Shown piece after piece: positions 10,743-22,784 of a stretch of DNA of 64,000 nucleotides. Under the pieces are notes generated by a model that searched no databases, had not been told where the DNA came from, and saw nothing but the letters and a program-made list of their open reading frames with translations. Every line of letters starts with the position of its first letter. Position 1 is the stretch's first letter. Made by a program: the position numbers and the translations under genes. Origin of the DNA: Climacteris rufus (taxonomy: Eukaryota > Chordata > Aves > Passeriformes > Climacteridae); contig VZRZ01000228.1 of NCBI GenBank assembly GCA_013398175.1, forward strand, positions 400,666 to 464,665, written 5' to 3'.

Positions 10743-13700
10743 TTAATAAACACATAATAGATTTACTAGGGTAAATTGAATTGTCCTGGAACAACATAAG
10801 TTAGTTTATATGAATGTCTTTTTCTAAGGTAGTCCATTCAGCTATATTTAAAACACTGAAATTTATTAAATCAGTGGTTTACATCTGATTTACTACAATG
10901 GTTTCCATATTTGTGTTTGATTTTTTTTTTTTAAAGAGTTGGAGACACAAGGATAGACTGAGCAATGCTTTTTGCTTTTACGGAGACCTGTTCTAAGGGG
11001 GATGTTAGTTTTAATGTGAAAACAGTTCTATGCATATGCTAAATCACTAGTCCGGAGGCATTAACCCTTGTATAAACTAATTGGACTAATTCTCTTCTGG
11101 AATTTAGGCAAATAATGTAACTGAGATAAACTTAGTCACTTACATGTCTGCATTTATCTACACTTTCTATTTATACTGTTAAATGCTTAAAACAACACTG
11201 GCCCATAAATTCGACTTTTTGTTCTCTTTCTTTTGGCAGTGTTTCCTACATGCTGCACTTTTAGAGTGCATTTTGGTCTCGTCTCCAATAAATAAGAGTC
11301 ATGGAAGGAAAAAACTGCAGCTACAAAGTAGTTATAACCCATTAAATGCAGATGGCCCACAGGGGGTTTAATCATAAGAGAGAGAACACACATCATGCTG
11401 AAATATAGAGCTGTTTTCTATCACTTGTTACCATTTGAATGTCTGTCCCAGGAAAGTGAATTCAATATATCTTCCTGGCCATCAGTTGCCCTCTGAATAC
11501 TCCTTCTCTCTCTGATGTAGCTAAATTTCCCTTTAGAACATACAGAGATGAATGAGCTCTTACCACACGTAGAAGTGAAAGAAAACATTTCTTTCTGCAC
11601 CAGAACAGATGAGATTCATCATTAAGAGAATGGATTTGACCTTGTCAAGTGGACCAAAGCAATTTATAAACAAACTCCTACAGGGGAGGCTACTTTTGGC
11701 CAAGTACTATATTAGCAGTGTTTTACTTATGCCTGCTGCTACCTTACAATAACTTCACAAACAGGCTGACTTCCTGAAATATAGCGTGCTGAGAGATATC
11801 ACAGATGTACCTAGAAACACTGGGATAGCATAGGGTTACTTCCCTCCCTAGAGGCTTCATAGAAATATGTCCACCCACCTTACTTTCTCAGTCTTGGCAA
11901 AAGTTGCTGATCACTACCCAAATTAAATCTTCAAGTTTAGATATGTATCAAACAACATACTTATATTTCAATTTGCCATTGTTATGTTGTTTTTTTGTGT
12001 AAGCAACACCCATATGTATGATAGTGTCGTATATGAAACTAAGTGGTATCTACCTATCAGAGCACCAGCAGGACAAAAAAGCCATTCATCGTCAGTCTAT
12101 TTTATTTCCAGTATTGGAAAAGGAACACAAATAGTCAATAGTTTGCCACAAAGTTATTTAGATCAGATGATACTCCTCCTCATCCCAATAACTTTTCTTT
12201 CTTTAAGAAGATATTTAAACTGCAGGTAGGAATTTTAAATTTCCTCCTTCCAAGCCTGTGCCATATATGTTTTTTAAGTGAAAAGAATGGTAACAAAAGA
12301 ACAGTGGCTCAAATATTTTTGTTCTGTCCAGTGATCATAAGGAAGGAAGCAAAAATGAGGACATTCAGTGGCTCAAAGACAACCCTGCTGTATGGGAAGG
12401 GAAGACTTTGTGCCAGCCCAAGGGGATGGTTGCATGAAAAAGTGGAGAAAAGACTCACTAGATGTGCATGTATAATTGATAGAAAAGTTTTTACTATGAT
12501 TTCTAGGACATACCTCCATATCTATATCAAACTTAGTCATGCCAGCAGAGCTGATACTGTTATAATCTCCTCTATGTCTACAAAAAGAGAACTATGGAAT
12601 ATTTGCAGAAGGGGAATGACCAGAATATTCAGTTTTCTTAGACTCACTTTTTCTATGACATCTATCCAAACAGACATGCAGTTGCTGAAGCAGTTACTTC
12701 CTCAAAGACTACAGTATTTAGCCTGTATAAGTGATAATGTTTTATTTTACTTTTTGTTGATATTGTCTTAGAGTCATAGCTAGGGTTGATGACAGCAAGA
12801 AGAAGGTCTTTCTTCTTCTCATACTTAGAAATTTAGCAGACCATATGTGGAGTCCTACAAGCCATGAAATTTCCCAAAGCTTCCAGAAAGCATGGAGCCT
12901 CCATCACTTATGAGCCTTATGTGAATAGCCAAGACCTTGATACATATTTTAACTCAGGAGAAATCTATGCTGTCCAAGTCTTGCCTGCTTCATAGAAGTG
13001 CTTTAGTGTTCAAAACCCAAGACCACAGTCTTGTTTCATTGCCAGTCTATGCTTCATTGCCAGGAGATAACAATACTGACCCTTTTGAGGTCAGAAAAAT
13101 GAAAAGAATGTCCCAAGTCCTTAAAAGGCACTATATTGCATATATTCATAGCTGCCTAGCAGATTTATGCTTTATTCTTCTGTAGGTCAAGTTCTCAAGG
13201 TCTTCTGCTATTAGGTTGAGAAAAGAGGAAAGGCCACTTTCTTACATCTTATAGCTATTATTCACTATTCATGCATCTCTGTATACGTGTGCAAGGTGTT
13301 TCTGAATTAAATATGGAGATGAAGGACACAGTTCTGATGTTAGTTTCCCTAGTTGTATAATCACTTCTCCATTCTTATTTACAGAGGTGTAAATGGGCCC
13401 TGTACCCAGTATACTTTAAGTGAAAATACAGAATTTACAGAAAAAGGGAAAGATTGTAGCAAAGAACCAGTGACAAAGTACTACTGTATAACTTCTTAAT
13501 CTTGACTCATATTTTTATAAGCATGCATCTGTTTACACTCTCTAAGAGAAAGATCAAAGTTCACAGAGAATTTTTATTGCCCTGGGAAGAAATTTATCTC
13601 TTTTTAAAGAAGAAAACATGGTTTACCATCTGCCTTAAATGAAACAAAAACAAATCTGTCCCTCTCTCCACCCTAGCACCAGGCAGTAAACATCCAAGAT

Positions 13701-16491
13701 GGGTGACACTCAGTGAAAGATCTCAAAATTTCTCCAAAAACATTAATTCATCCTGAAATCAACCCTCACAGTTGTGATCTTCCTGAAAATTAGTTAGGCT
13801 ATTTTCAGAGATGATATTTTGCTGTTAAATTTGGTCCTGTTAATTAATGGGATAATTACATTTCTATTGTCCTTCAGCTTTATTGAGTCTGCTGGAAAAC
13901 ACAGCCCAGGATAATAAAGGCTATTTTCCATCTATTCTGTGTGTCAGTAGTCAGATGAGGGTCCTTGGGAAGTTGGCAGAGGCAAGAATTCTATAAACTG
14001 CAATAGTTTGCTACAGAAGACATTTTATTTATTTTAACTTCTCCACCTCCATTCCTTTTTGGCATCCAATATGCATATTTAAAGTGTTGCTGCTACTTTC
14101 CAGTTTGACTTTAGAGCTTTTTGTTTTTATATAAAATAGTTCTGTTGCATTCCTGTAGTACGTCAAACCAAAATCAAGCTTGTTTTAACTCTTCAGGGCT
14201 TTATACATCTCTGCTTTCCTTTCGTTAATAGGTAAACTGGCTTACAACTATTGTCTCTGTTTCATCAATGTTAGTAAAATTGTTGGCAACTTAAATGCTT
14301 CTTTTACATATCCCTGATAGATTATTCGAGTCCTCCCATGCAATGATTTCGTTAACCCCCAAAGGAGTTATTTAAATGGTCTTCCTTGGTTTTGTTGGAT
14401 GTTAGAGATTTGTACAAAAGTGATCTAGTGTCACTTATTATGCTGAACGTTCATCTTGTGACAGCTCAAAGCAAAAAGTGTCCATAATTTTAAGCAGAAA
14501 AATTGGCAAAAACCACTATGTCAAATAATTGTTGTAGGTCAACAGATTTATGATTTCCTCTCAGTTTCTTCACTTTTAGTTCTCATTCTGAATAAAACTC
14601 CCATATTCACTACCCATTTGATATCCTCCATCTATTCAACTACCTGATTGTTATAAACTAGTCTTCATTAACACTATACTGATTCAATTTTCTTTCTCAG
14701 CTGCATCCTTCTTTTCATTGGTCTACACCTTTTTCTGCTTGCAGCCTTGATATAGTTTTCATGTATTGGCCAATATATTTTGCTACTTAAGTGTGTGATT
14801 ATTTGTTGTTGCTGATGCTGTCTTGTATGTGATCCATACTCAAAGAGTTCTGCCATTCAATGTTTACCATAGAAGTGCTGACAACATCTAGCTTTTACTA
14901 ACACCAAACTCTGGTTGGAAACATATTGGTAGTGGGAAAATTATGGTAGAAGCAAATTAACCACAGGCTATATATTTTTCCCTGTGAATCCTGGAGGAGA
15001 AGCAATTGCAATCTGTCTGGATCTGGTTAGTTCTTTGTCAGCTGCACTTCTGCAACGTTCAGGGGGCATCATTGCAGAAGTATCTCCTCAGGATATACTT
15101 GAAGTTCCTTGTCAGCTTTGACTGACAAACACATGAAAAAAAGATTGTATGCTAAATATAGTGGAAAGGGAAGAACAGTATGAAATATATGCTCTCAGAT
15201 GACTAAGCTTTTTCTAATTTTGAATATGCTCTTCATATAGAACATATTGGTTTTGTATGTCACAGAACACAACAGATTTTCTGTTAGCTTTAGGAGTCTT
15301 GATGTATCATTTTACCTTTTCTTTGAATTTTGTTATCACATTTCTCCTGACTTATTCCAGAAATACATAAAGCTGCATAAAGGTCCTCTCACCTTTCTAA
15401 ATAAATAATACAAATAAAATTTTCCAGTGTAGAATTAGAAACCATCCTCTCTATACTTGACCCATTTTCATTCTTTGTTTCTTGAGAATTTGCCCAACGA
15501 GTTTTATTTTGCCTGGACCATAAGAGGTAAAAAGTGGCTTTCCATTTCTGGTAGAGGACTTAAATTGAAACAGAGGTGTTGCCCTGCTTCTTGCAGTTGT
15601 GAATGTTTTTACTTTCTTTGTAGCTAGTTTCTCACAGTCTTTTCTGTAAACATACCTATATTATTGTAACTGTATCTTATCTCTCACATTCCTTTCTCAT
15701 GGACACAGAACTTTGATGGACATTTCCTTTGACCACTGTAACTGAGGGAGGAAGAACTGATTTCCTCCAATGAATAGTGATTTCCAAATGTATATAAAAA
15801 ATAAAGAAGGTGGGTCTTGCCCCTTCCTTCCTTCTCTCTGATCCTGGTAACAGGTAGCTCTGGCTCATCCTTTCGTGTCGATACTGTGACACAGAGGAAC
15901 CTTTCTTTAATACTGAAAGCACAATTAGGAGACATGACAGAACTATCATTTAACTCAAGGCCATCAAAGGGAATTCTGCTACATAAAGCATTACAAGATA
16001 AGGCTCCAATTTCTGTTCCAATGGAGTCTTGAAGAATCTGTCAAGGGTGAGGACTTTGTAAGATCAAAGTCTGCTTACTAGAGGATAAAAATAATTCTCA
16101 GTCATGGTTGTTGTACTTTTAGCCTTGCATGGTGATTTCTTAAGCATCAGCAAAAGGTAATAGAAGGACATATCTCCCTAAAATATCTGACGTGTTGTTG
16201 CCAGGATAATGTTTGGGCAAAAATTATTATAGTTCTTCAAGGAGAAGATGAAACTAAGTCTGCTCTCATGAAAAACAGAGTTTAGTGATAATCCTATCTG
16301 TGTGAGATGATATCCAGGATGTATTTTCATACTACAGTACGCAAAGAAAACATAACACAATATGTTGTTGATATATTCCAAATATATTTTAACAGTTATA
16401 AAATGTTTATATTTGAATTTTAAACAGTAAGTCAAATTCTCTGCAGAAAGTTTATGAAATATATTAAAATACAGAAATTGAAACTGTGGCT

Positions 16492-16527
16492 TTTTCAAGA
16501 TAGGTGGTGTTTTCAAGATAGGTGGTG
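16492..16527. repeat. 18-bp perfect tandem duplication
   Basis: TTTTCAAGATAGGTGGTG occurs twice with no mismatch, which suggests a recent slippage event in otherwise unremarkable sequence. Confidence 0.9.
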
Positions 16528-16866
16528 TTAATTGTTGTCCAGACAAAACCACATGAATCTGAATCATATACAAGCCTTAAAGTGGGATTTGTACTCAATT
16601 TCAGAAACTAATCTTAATTTTTGATTTTGTTTTCCATAAATTTTGGTTTCTATTTTCCAGATTCTGAAGAGGCATGGTATAAGAGGTGTAAGTAGTTGTA
16701 AGTTCTGGTCGGAAGCAGTAAGTCATTGGTAGTTGGAATTTGCTTCGATGAGAACACTTAGTGCATATTATTAACTAAGACAAAATTTTGATGTCATAGG
16801 GTTGGTTCTCAAACTTGAGTACCAGCCACTGGATTTCGATTTTGCTTCCCTTCTCTTTTTAAAAAA

Positions 16867-17628
16867 TGTGTCATGTGTAGACATGCAGGTGCTAGCAGTG
16901 GGGGGTTGCAGAGGGGTCCTCTGTGAGAGGAGGGCAGAGTCCGCCTTGTACTGAACCCCTTGCAGGACACAGCTGAGCCCAGTAGTGAAACTGGTGGTGT
17001 CTCTGAGAAAGCACTTGGAAAAAGGCAAAATTCCTGGGCAGAGAGAGAAGGAAGTAACAAAAAATGTGAGGAACAACGGAGGGAACACCAAGATTAGAGG
17101 AAGAGGAGGAAGGAGGTATGGGTGTGGAGATTCTCTGGGCACCAGAGAAGGTATCCACTGCAATCTGTGCAGGACCCATGATGAAGTTACTGGAGGAACT
17201 AAAGCTCATTGGGAGGATCCGTGCTGAAGCAGGGTAGAGGTGTGATAGGGAGGGAGCAGAAGACAGGAACTATTACATATTGACCCTTGTCTACTCACCC
17301 ACCCTGTGCCACTGTTGGAATGTGTAGAGCAGTTGCAGGGAAGGAGCAAAGCTGAGTCTGGGAGACTGAGGAGGAAAGCTGTTTCAATGTTTGCTTTTAC
17401 TTCTCACTAAACGAATCTACTTTAACTGGGAAAATTTTAAATTTAATTTAGTCTTCTACCAGTTGAGCCAGTTTTGCCCAGCACAGTAATTGGTAAGCGA
17501 TCTTCCTGTCTTTATCTCCATGTGCAAGCTTTCTAATCCTGGTTTCTCCTCAGCTCCTGCTCAGATGGGGAGGAGTCACTGAGTATCTGGGTGGGAATTT
17601 GGCACTTAACCAACATTAACACACCACA
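16867..17628 (+). mobile_element. Old, degraded avian LTR (probably ERVL class)
   Basis: This is a GC-richer island in AT-rich surroundings. From left to right I recognise phrases of a common avian LTR-type repeat: GAACCCCTTGCAGGACACAG with CTGAGCCCAGTAGTGAAACT (16956-16991), then GGCAGAGAGAGAAGGAAGTA. Further on come CAGTTTTGCCCAGCACAGTA with AATTGGTAAGCGATCTTCCTG (about 17469-17508) and a terminal ACACACCACA ending at 17628. The right end is set by the expected CA terminus. The left end is approximate and no target duplication was found. Many small differences from the remembered consensus indicate an old insertion. Short open stretches on both strands are fortuitous. Confidence 0.65.
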
Positions 17629-20600
17629 GCAATCGAATTGTTTCTGGGTCCAAACAAATTTGGTTTATCTAAGACATGTTGTGCAGTCATCAACCTTAAG
17701 ATTTCAAGGGACTAAAAATCTGCCACTGCCCAGGACAAATTTGTTTCAACTTGTCAGTCTTTCCCACTATGAAATGTTTTTTCATAATTTCTCAAAAAAG
17801 TTCACCAGTTCTAGTTTGCAGAAAAATGCCCAAGAATTTGATAGGGGAATTTACTCTTCCATTATTACTTTGATGGCCACATCTAATAACCATTTACGGT
17901 GTGTTTCACAAGTCTGAGTCAGAATCTGAAGGAACCGTCATTCTTATTTTGTGTTTAATGTCACATCTTTGAAAGATCATCTCCCAGTTTTACTCTTTCA
18001 CCTTTGTTTACAAAGCACTGAAAACCACTGAAAGCATTTATGAGCATTTGCATTGCAAAGGACTCATACAGTGAGTAATTAAACTAGTCCAAATATTGAC
18101 AGGGGTGAAAATACGGCAGAACCAGGTCTTCAATGAGTAAACTGCACTACTTTAAATATCCCTTTAGCTGTAAGCATAATCTAGTATTATTTCAGGAGCA
18201 GTTGAATAAAAATATAGCCAAGCAAATATTATAAGTAGCAAAAAATGAACTGCAGAAACATATTCAATCATACAAGAGACAATGATAAGAACTCTTTCTT
18301 TCATGGATGCTATTTTCTACCCTATTTCTAACTGCTAAACATTTTCTGTGTATCCTAACTCCTTGTGTGTGAGAACACATGTAAAGGATGTTTTTCTGAT
18401 ACATTACCAAGTGCAAAGGGTAAAAGGTGTTATGTGATGCTTTCTAATTCCGGTGGTGGTTAGTCCATGGAGATGGACCAATCTACTGCTGTTAATCTCT
18501 TCTGCAGGAAATAATGTGGCAAGATAGGGAAGCAGAAATATTCTGTATACATATAAAGAACACTTCTGCACAGGAAGCTTTCATATTAATGGAACGTTAT
18601 CGTCTCCTCAAACGTTAAAGACAGACATTAAAGAAAACTCCTAACCAGCATTTTTCACATCGCTGGCTATAGAGGAAACCCAGGGAAAGCTGGCCTTGCC
18701 TATCAGAAGTTAGTATTATGAAAGCAGTGGTTTTATTGAAGCCTTCCCACTGTTTTACTAGGCAGAAGGTGCATGTATCTTTCTGGCTGTAAGTCATGAG
18801 AATGAAAGATGATTGCAAGAGTGACTACAGGTATTAATTAATGTGTCCCTAGTTTTGCAGCAGCTTACTGCAGCCCATCCCAAAGATTATGGGCAGTAAG
18901 GTAATAAGGTGAATTCTGTGCTGTCTCTGAGTGCTCAGTCATTGCCCAGGTTGGAGCTCATTACTCCCACCCGCTGACAGGAGTCAGAGCAAGTGTGGTG
19001 CTGTTCAACCCACAAGAATCTGCCTTCTTTGGATCTTTCTTTTGTAGTCCTGTGCCCTCTATTTATCAAAGCCACACATAGACATTGAGATGAGAAACAA
19101 GAAAGGAAATAAGGAGACTTTCACAGCTCTGAAGTGATATAACATATTCACAAAAGTTATGGGAGTTAGGTGTTTAAAGCTCCTAAAGGTCTTTATACTC
19201 TTCTGGGTTGAAAAACTTGTCTTCCCCTATCCATAAAGAGAAAGGGAAACCCCTCTGGAGAGGTCATTTGTGATGTTCATTATCTCTGAAATGCAACTAT
19301 TTAAACTATTTTATAAATCAGGTTCAAACAATTTGGACTACACAAATGTATGCAAACCTCTGAGGGCAAGTATGTGAAAAGGTTCCTCCCTCTTCCTACT
19401 TCCTTCTCCCTCCCCACAAGCAAGGCTTGCAGATGTTTTCTTCTGCTCCTTATTCTTTTGTTCCTGTTTGGCTGTGACCCTTACTCCCAACTGATTCTTT
19501 TTTTGTCAAACTTTGTTTTTTCCTGAGCCTTTGATCCTGTGCTTTGACTCTTGCAATAATGAACATGACACTATTATTCTTCTAGATTCATTTTATGATT
19601 TCTTACCTCTCAGAGTCCCCATGAATAATATACACTTGTTTTGTCAGTGTCTTGAAGAAAAAGAGGGGGTCTTACAAAAACTATCACCTCGCCTAAAGGC
19701 AGGTGAAGTATAACCTTTCACATGTAGACTAAATACTTAGTATTATCCAATATTTATACATTTGATTATCAAGTCCATCTTTGTTTATATATCTTCAGTT
19801 TGTCAGCTAGGGGAAACTAGTCAAAGATTAAAAAACATGCTAGTAGAACCAAGTTTAGAAGATAAATAACAGACAAGAGGCTAGGATTCCAGCACTAGGT
19901 CAGGAACAACAGTTTGTTATTCTCAGAAAGAAATGTTGTCTTATGTCAAACTGGAGATACTCTTAGATCTTCTGATGCATTTTTCCCCTGTTTTCTGTGT
20001 TCAGACATCTCAGTTTAAACCAGAAAAATTGGAGACAGAACCTTTGTCACGATCCCGCTTCAAGGAAAATAAATGTACTTACACAGAAAACGTTCTATTT
20101 CTTGTAGTCATCAGTCATATAGCAGATGACATATGCGGTGAGAAAATTGTAAACCAGGAATCCAGACCAACCAGTCTAGACATTACTAGCAAACTTGAAA
20201 GTTTGCTCCCCTGAAACTGTGATTCAGATCCATATATTGAATAGCATGGATGTGTAACAATAATTATAGAAAGCACAGTTTAAGAAAATCTGCAAGTATG
20301 TCTTTTCATACACCTCCTTTCAGCTGCTCCAGTGATTTAGTACAATCTTACTGTGCCCAGCCTTTGAAGTAAGGTGACTCTAATCAACACAAAGCTGATC
20401 AAGGAGGCTGTCTCTCCTTTGCAACAACAGTGAAGGAAGTTATTTAAGGTTACTACTGTCAGCTCCATACAGATCTTCAGACTGTTTTAATTTATGTCAT
20501 AGGCAGGCAGGCCTCAAGCTGTGCTCAGATGATCAGAAGCAGGAGTAATAATTTGGAAACAACACTGTTTTTCTCAAATCTATGTGTTAAATACAACTCA

Positions 20601-21318
20601 GCTGGAACAGAGGGATCCAAATACAACTTTTCTAGTTTTATTGGATGAAATCAACAACCTATGCGAAGAGAGGTAAGGGAGATCATATAGGCTTAAACAG
20701 TAAGTTGTTACTTTTCCTACTTTTTTCTTAAATAATTACTTTACTTAAAAGTAAAAATCTAGTTAATATGTAATAAAACCCTTAGAAATAAAAAGGTCAA
20801 TATAGAAAGTTAAGTATAAAGAAAAGATGGGAACAAGAGAGAAGGGAAAAGAGTCTTTTGATTCTATCTATCTTCATAAAATAGCTTTTTATTAAACAAC
20901 CCCCAAAATGTGAAAGCAATACTAAAAGGAAAGAAAAAAGTCCCACAGGATCAAGTCCATATAAAGAAACATATCTTTGGCAGACAGTAAATCAAAATTG
21001 TCCAACCTGGTTCACTCCAAGACCAGTTGTCTGCAAAGTTTCGTGGAATTAAGGGAAATGCTGGTGAGATTTGTATTTCCAATTTCACATTGTTGCATCC
21101 AGCTGAGCCCCAGAAAATTCTGCTCCTCTCTCTCTGACCCATAACCATGGCAAGTGACATGCCCAGCTACGAGTGCTAGCAAGGATATCTAGTGCTTCAT
21201 TCTCTGGTGAATATCTCTGTATAATTTCATATTTGTGTTTCCTAAATATAGGCAACAGATAATAAAGTAGTACCTGTTGTAGAGCTGCTGGTAGAAAACG
21301 TGGATTTATATACAAGTA

Positions 21319-21492
21319 CAAATATATATATATATATACAGACACATACACACTAAATATAGATATAAATATAAATAATATAAATATAGATATAAATATA
21401 AATAATATAAATATACATCTGTATATATGTATGTCTGTGTGTATATAGATGTAATATATATATATATACATGTTAAATATATATATATATAT
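21319..21492. repeat. AT-rich tandem repeat cluster
   Basis: (AT)n tracts flank two perfect copies of a 27-bp unit (21355-21381 and 21382-21408) built from AAATATAGATATAAATATAA plus AATAATA-type sequence. Degenerate TATG/TGTG and TA repeats follow up to 21492. The cluster is likely unstable in length. Confidence 0.9.
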
Positions 21493-22732
21493 TTGGTAAT
21501 ATAAAGCACCAAACAAGTAAAAAAATCCATACTGGTAAATTGGCTGAAAGCTGGCAGTCCTGGGTAGGATTACAGGAAGGTTTTTGCTGTGTAACAAATT
21601 CAAGAGGTATATATACTTAAAGCATGATGTTGAACCATTTCCATACTATAGGACAAACACACATGTTTCTGTTAAATTTTAAATCCTAGAGTAGCAAAGA
21701 TATGCATATAGTTCAGAATTTCTTCAAAATTTAGAAATATTCTGAAATTTTACGTAGAAGGTGTCATAAAACAATTAGAGACAACGGCAATTAAAGCCTA
21801 GTATTTGTAAGTAAACTTCATGAAGATGTAGACTTATTCTGGGTTGTGATTATCTATATTCTTTTAAGAAGAAATTGTCTAAGTACTTACATATACTAGT
21901 GCCAAATGTTAAGTAGGCCACAGATTTATTCTTCTATTGCATCCTATAAATAAATTTAAAAGTCTTAAATACAAGAATATGAAATAGAATATCCTTGAAG
22001 TTTTCAATGCTCCTTAATGGAAATATGTTTATAAGATGTATACAGAACAGAGAAGATTAAATCCTGAAATCAAAGAAAAACTTCCCCCAAATCCTGATAT
22101 ATTTATTCTTGTTCTGTGTCATCTCTGCTATTCTAATATGCTTATATTGTTTTCCACAGGCCAAATGCAAAAGGGTTTGCATTTCTGCTCTACATAGGAT
22201 GATTTGTTGTCAAGTCCCAAAATTAATTGTGGTGTTATTAGCTGCAGATTTATAGCTCAATCAGCTTTGTAGCAGCCTCTTCTTTTATGGGTGTTCTTTC
22301 TTTGAACATTATAAAATATCTGTTACCTCTTTCCTTTTTTTTTTTGGTGAGAACTTTTTTCAAAGCTCACTAACTTTTCTTGAAAACCAACAGAACATGG
22401 ATTACGTCACTGCTTAACTTAGATGATACACAAACCACTTGCCAAGATATTCTATTGAAATGGTTTTCAAGATATGACCACACATTTAGTGCTCAGCAAT
22501 GAAACAAATATATTTGAAGAGCTTTAGTTAAGAGCTAACAGCTGGTGAAGAGGCATGCTAGGCCTGTTTCTCAAACAGCTCTTTCCTCAAGCTTTGCAGT
22601 TTGATGATATAATAAATCCAGCTTTCTGAGCTCTTGGATAAAAAGCACCATGGTCACACAACGCAAAATATTTCTTTGATGTAAAGTTAGTTAATTTCTT
22701 TAAACTTTATTGATAGCTAAAAAGAAGACTTT

Positions 22733-22763
<31 letters not shown>

Positions 22764-22784
22764 CTTTTTTTTTTCCCCTTACAG
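22733..22784 (+). repeat. (CT)n/T-rich tract ending in an acceptor-like CAG
   Basis: About 12 CT units run into a T-rich stretch and then CCCCTTACAG, with AG at 22783-22784. Seen as a + strand signal it is an unusually good pyrimidine tract plus acceptor. No exon evidence accompanies it, so it is annotated only as a repeat. Confidence 0.85.

Larger units (their letters stand above)
8613..16866. other. Intergenic sequence, no gene recognised
   Basis: AT-rich DNA with no supported exon. The longest open stretch is a + strand frame at 12304-12771 (155 codons), which has no domain, no convincing composition and no splice context, and is treated as chance. An old repeat-like patch at about 10676-10742 and a tandem 18-bp duplication at 16492-16527 are listed separately. 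An AAGAAGAA/TTCTTCTT inverted repeat near 12799 could form a small hairpin. Confidence 0.7.

Noticed and set aside
16771..17227. Overlapping open frames on both strands suggesting a gene
   Set aside because: The DNA matches a degraded avian LTR and the frames have low-complexity composition.
21085..21603. 172-codon minus-strand open frame, the longest in the window
   Set aside because: Its core is TATA/TATG low-complexity repeat giving Tyr-Ile runs, and there is no domain.
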